Below are positions 5,806 through 6,017 of a stretch of DNA of 6,017 nt, piece after piece. Source of the DNA: Verrucomicrobiota bacterium (GTDB lineage: Bacteria > Verrucomicrobiota > Verrucomicrobiia > Opitutales > Seribacteraceae); NCBI GenBank assembly GCA_030830145.1, contig JAURNO010000286.1, positions 1 to 6,017 of the forward strand, read 5' to 3'. The position numbers and the translations under genes were made by a program. The stretch's first letter is position 1. Each line of letters begins with the position of its first letter. The notes under the pieces were generated by a model. That model had not been told where the DNA came from and ran no database searches. It saw nothing but the letters and a program-made list of their open reading frames with translations.

Positions 5806-6017
5806 ATGCATATTCGCCGGCTTTCATTTCGTATTTTGCTTCTGCCTCTTCTGTTTTGCGGTCTTCACGGGAGTATTCAGTACGAAACGCAGTCAACGCT
5901 CATGGTTGATCAATCGGCCTCCAATACCGGTATCCCGCATCCGAGTTCCGGTCAGACTTGGTATCAGAGTTTCACCGCCGAAAATTCCTCCAAATTGCAA
6001 AAGTTCGCTTTCGTGAC
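5806..6017 (+). CDS. Exported protein of unknown function, 3' end missing
   Basis: ATG 5806 opens a frame that runs off the window after 70 full codons. The N-terminus is a classic signal peptide: basic MHIRRLSFR, then hydrophobic ILLLPLLFCGLHG, with probable cleavage near HGS. The Cys in LLFCG is not in a good lipobox, so a lipoprotein is less likely. The mature start reads MVDQSASNTG...SGQTWYQSFTAENSSKLQKFAF. This resembles the beginning of beta-jellyroll regions (QSFTA ... L.k..f) that I recall from secreted proteins of Verrucomicrobiota and Planctomycetota. That assignment is from memory and too little is visible to name a family. No enzyme motif can be judged from 70 residues. Confidence 0.8.
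   Translation, partial: MHIRRLSFRILLLPLLFCGLHGSIQYETQSTLMVDQSASNTGIPHPSSGQTWYQSFTAENSSKLQKFAFV

Noticed and set aside
1..6017. Defence system, mobile element, CRISPR array or RNA gene
   Set aside because: I saw no transposase, integrase, nuclease, toxin-antitoxin pair, regularly spaced repeat, terminal inverted repeat or tRNA-like cloverleaf on either strand.

Overview
The window looks like ordinary chromosome from a bacterium of the Verrucomicrobiota, most likely the Opitutales/Puniceicoccales side (marine Coraliomargarita-like relatives). The main reason is a Trp/Tyr/Gly-rich C-terminal module with motifs such as WFG, NGW.YH and DGIW. It closes two of the large proteins here, and I associate it from memory with secreted proteins of that group. 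All genes are on the + strand and closely spaced. I see no tRNA, rRNA, CRISPR array, transposon or phage gene.

Layout. (1) 2-1477: the 3' part (491 codons) of a large surface-type protein whose start lies before the window. It has a Gln/Tyr/Gly/Ser-rich linker, an unassigned middle region, a beta-sandwich domain and the Trp-rich C-terminal module. (2) 1630-2187: a 185-residue exported protein with no firm name. Its C-terminal half resembles LptC, the periplasmic component of the lipopolysaccharide transport bridge. (3) 2232-4793: an 853-residue secreted mosaic protein with a signal peptide, leucine-rich repeats, a long helical region, a DPTFGG segment, a YLSLNQDL..HF..GY segment, and the same beta-sandwich plus Trp-rich ending as gene 1. 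(4) 4853-5668: a carbon-nitrogen hydrolase of the YafV/omega-amidase type with the complete Glu-Lys-Cys triad. (5) 5806-6017: the first 70 codons of another exported protein, cut by the window end.

Four of the five genes appear to encode exported or cell-envelope proteins, and only the amidase looks cytosolic. Genes 2 and 3 are 44 bases apart and genes 3 and 4 are 59 bases apart. Co-transcription is therefore possible, although a weak hairpin with a T run lies between genes 2 and 3. No visible start has a clear GGAGG-type ribosome binding site. Two upstream regions (genes 3 and 5) share a CCCAAACC...TAGAC arrangement.

The most interesting points are the shared two-domain ending of genes 1 and 3, the LptC-like gene between them, and the unusual domain order of gene 3. 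I found nothing that demonstrates a defence, mobile or otherwise undescribed multi-gene system. Noncoding stretches are all shorter than about 155 bases.
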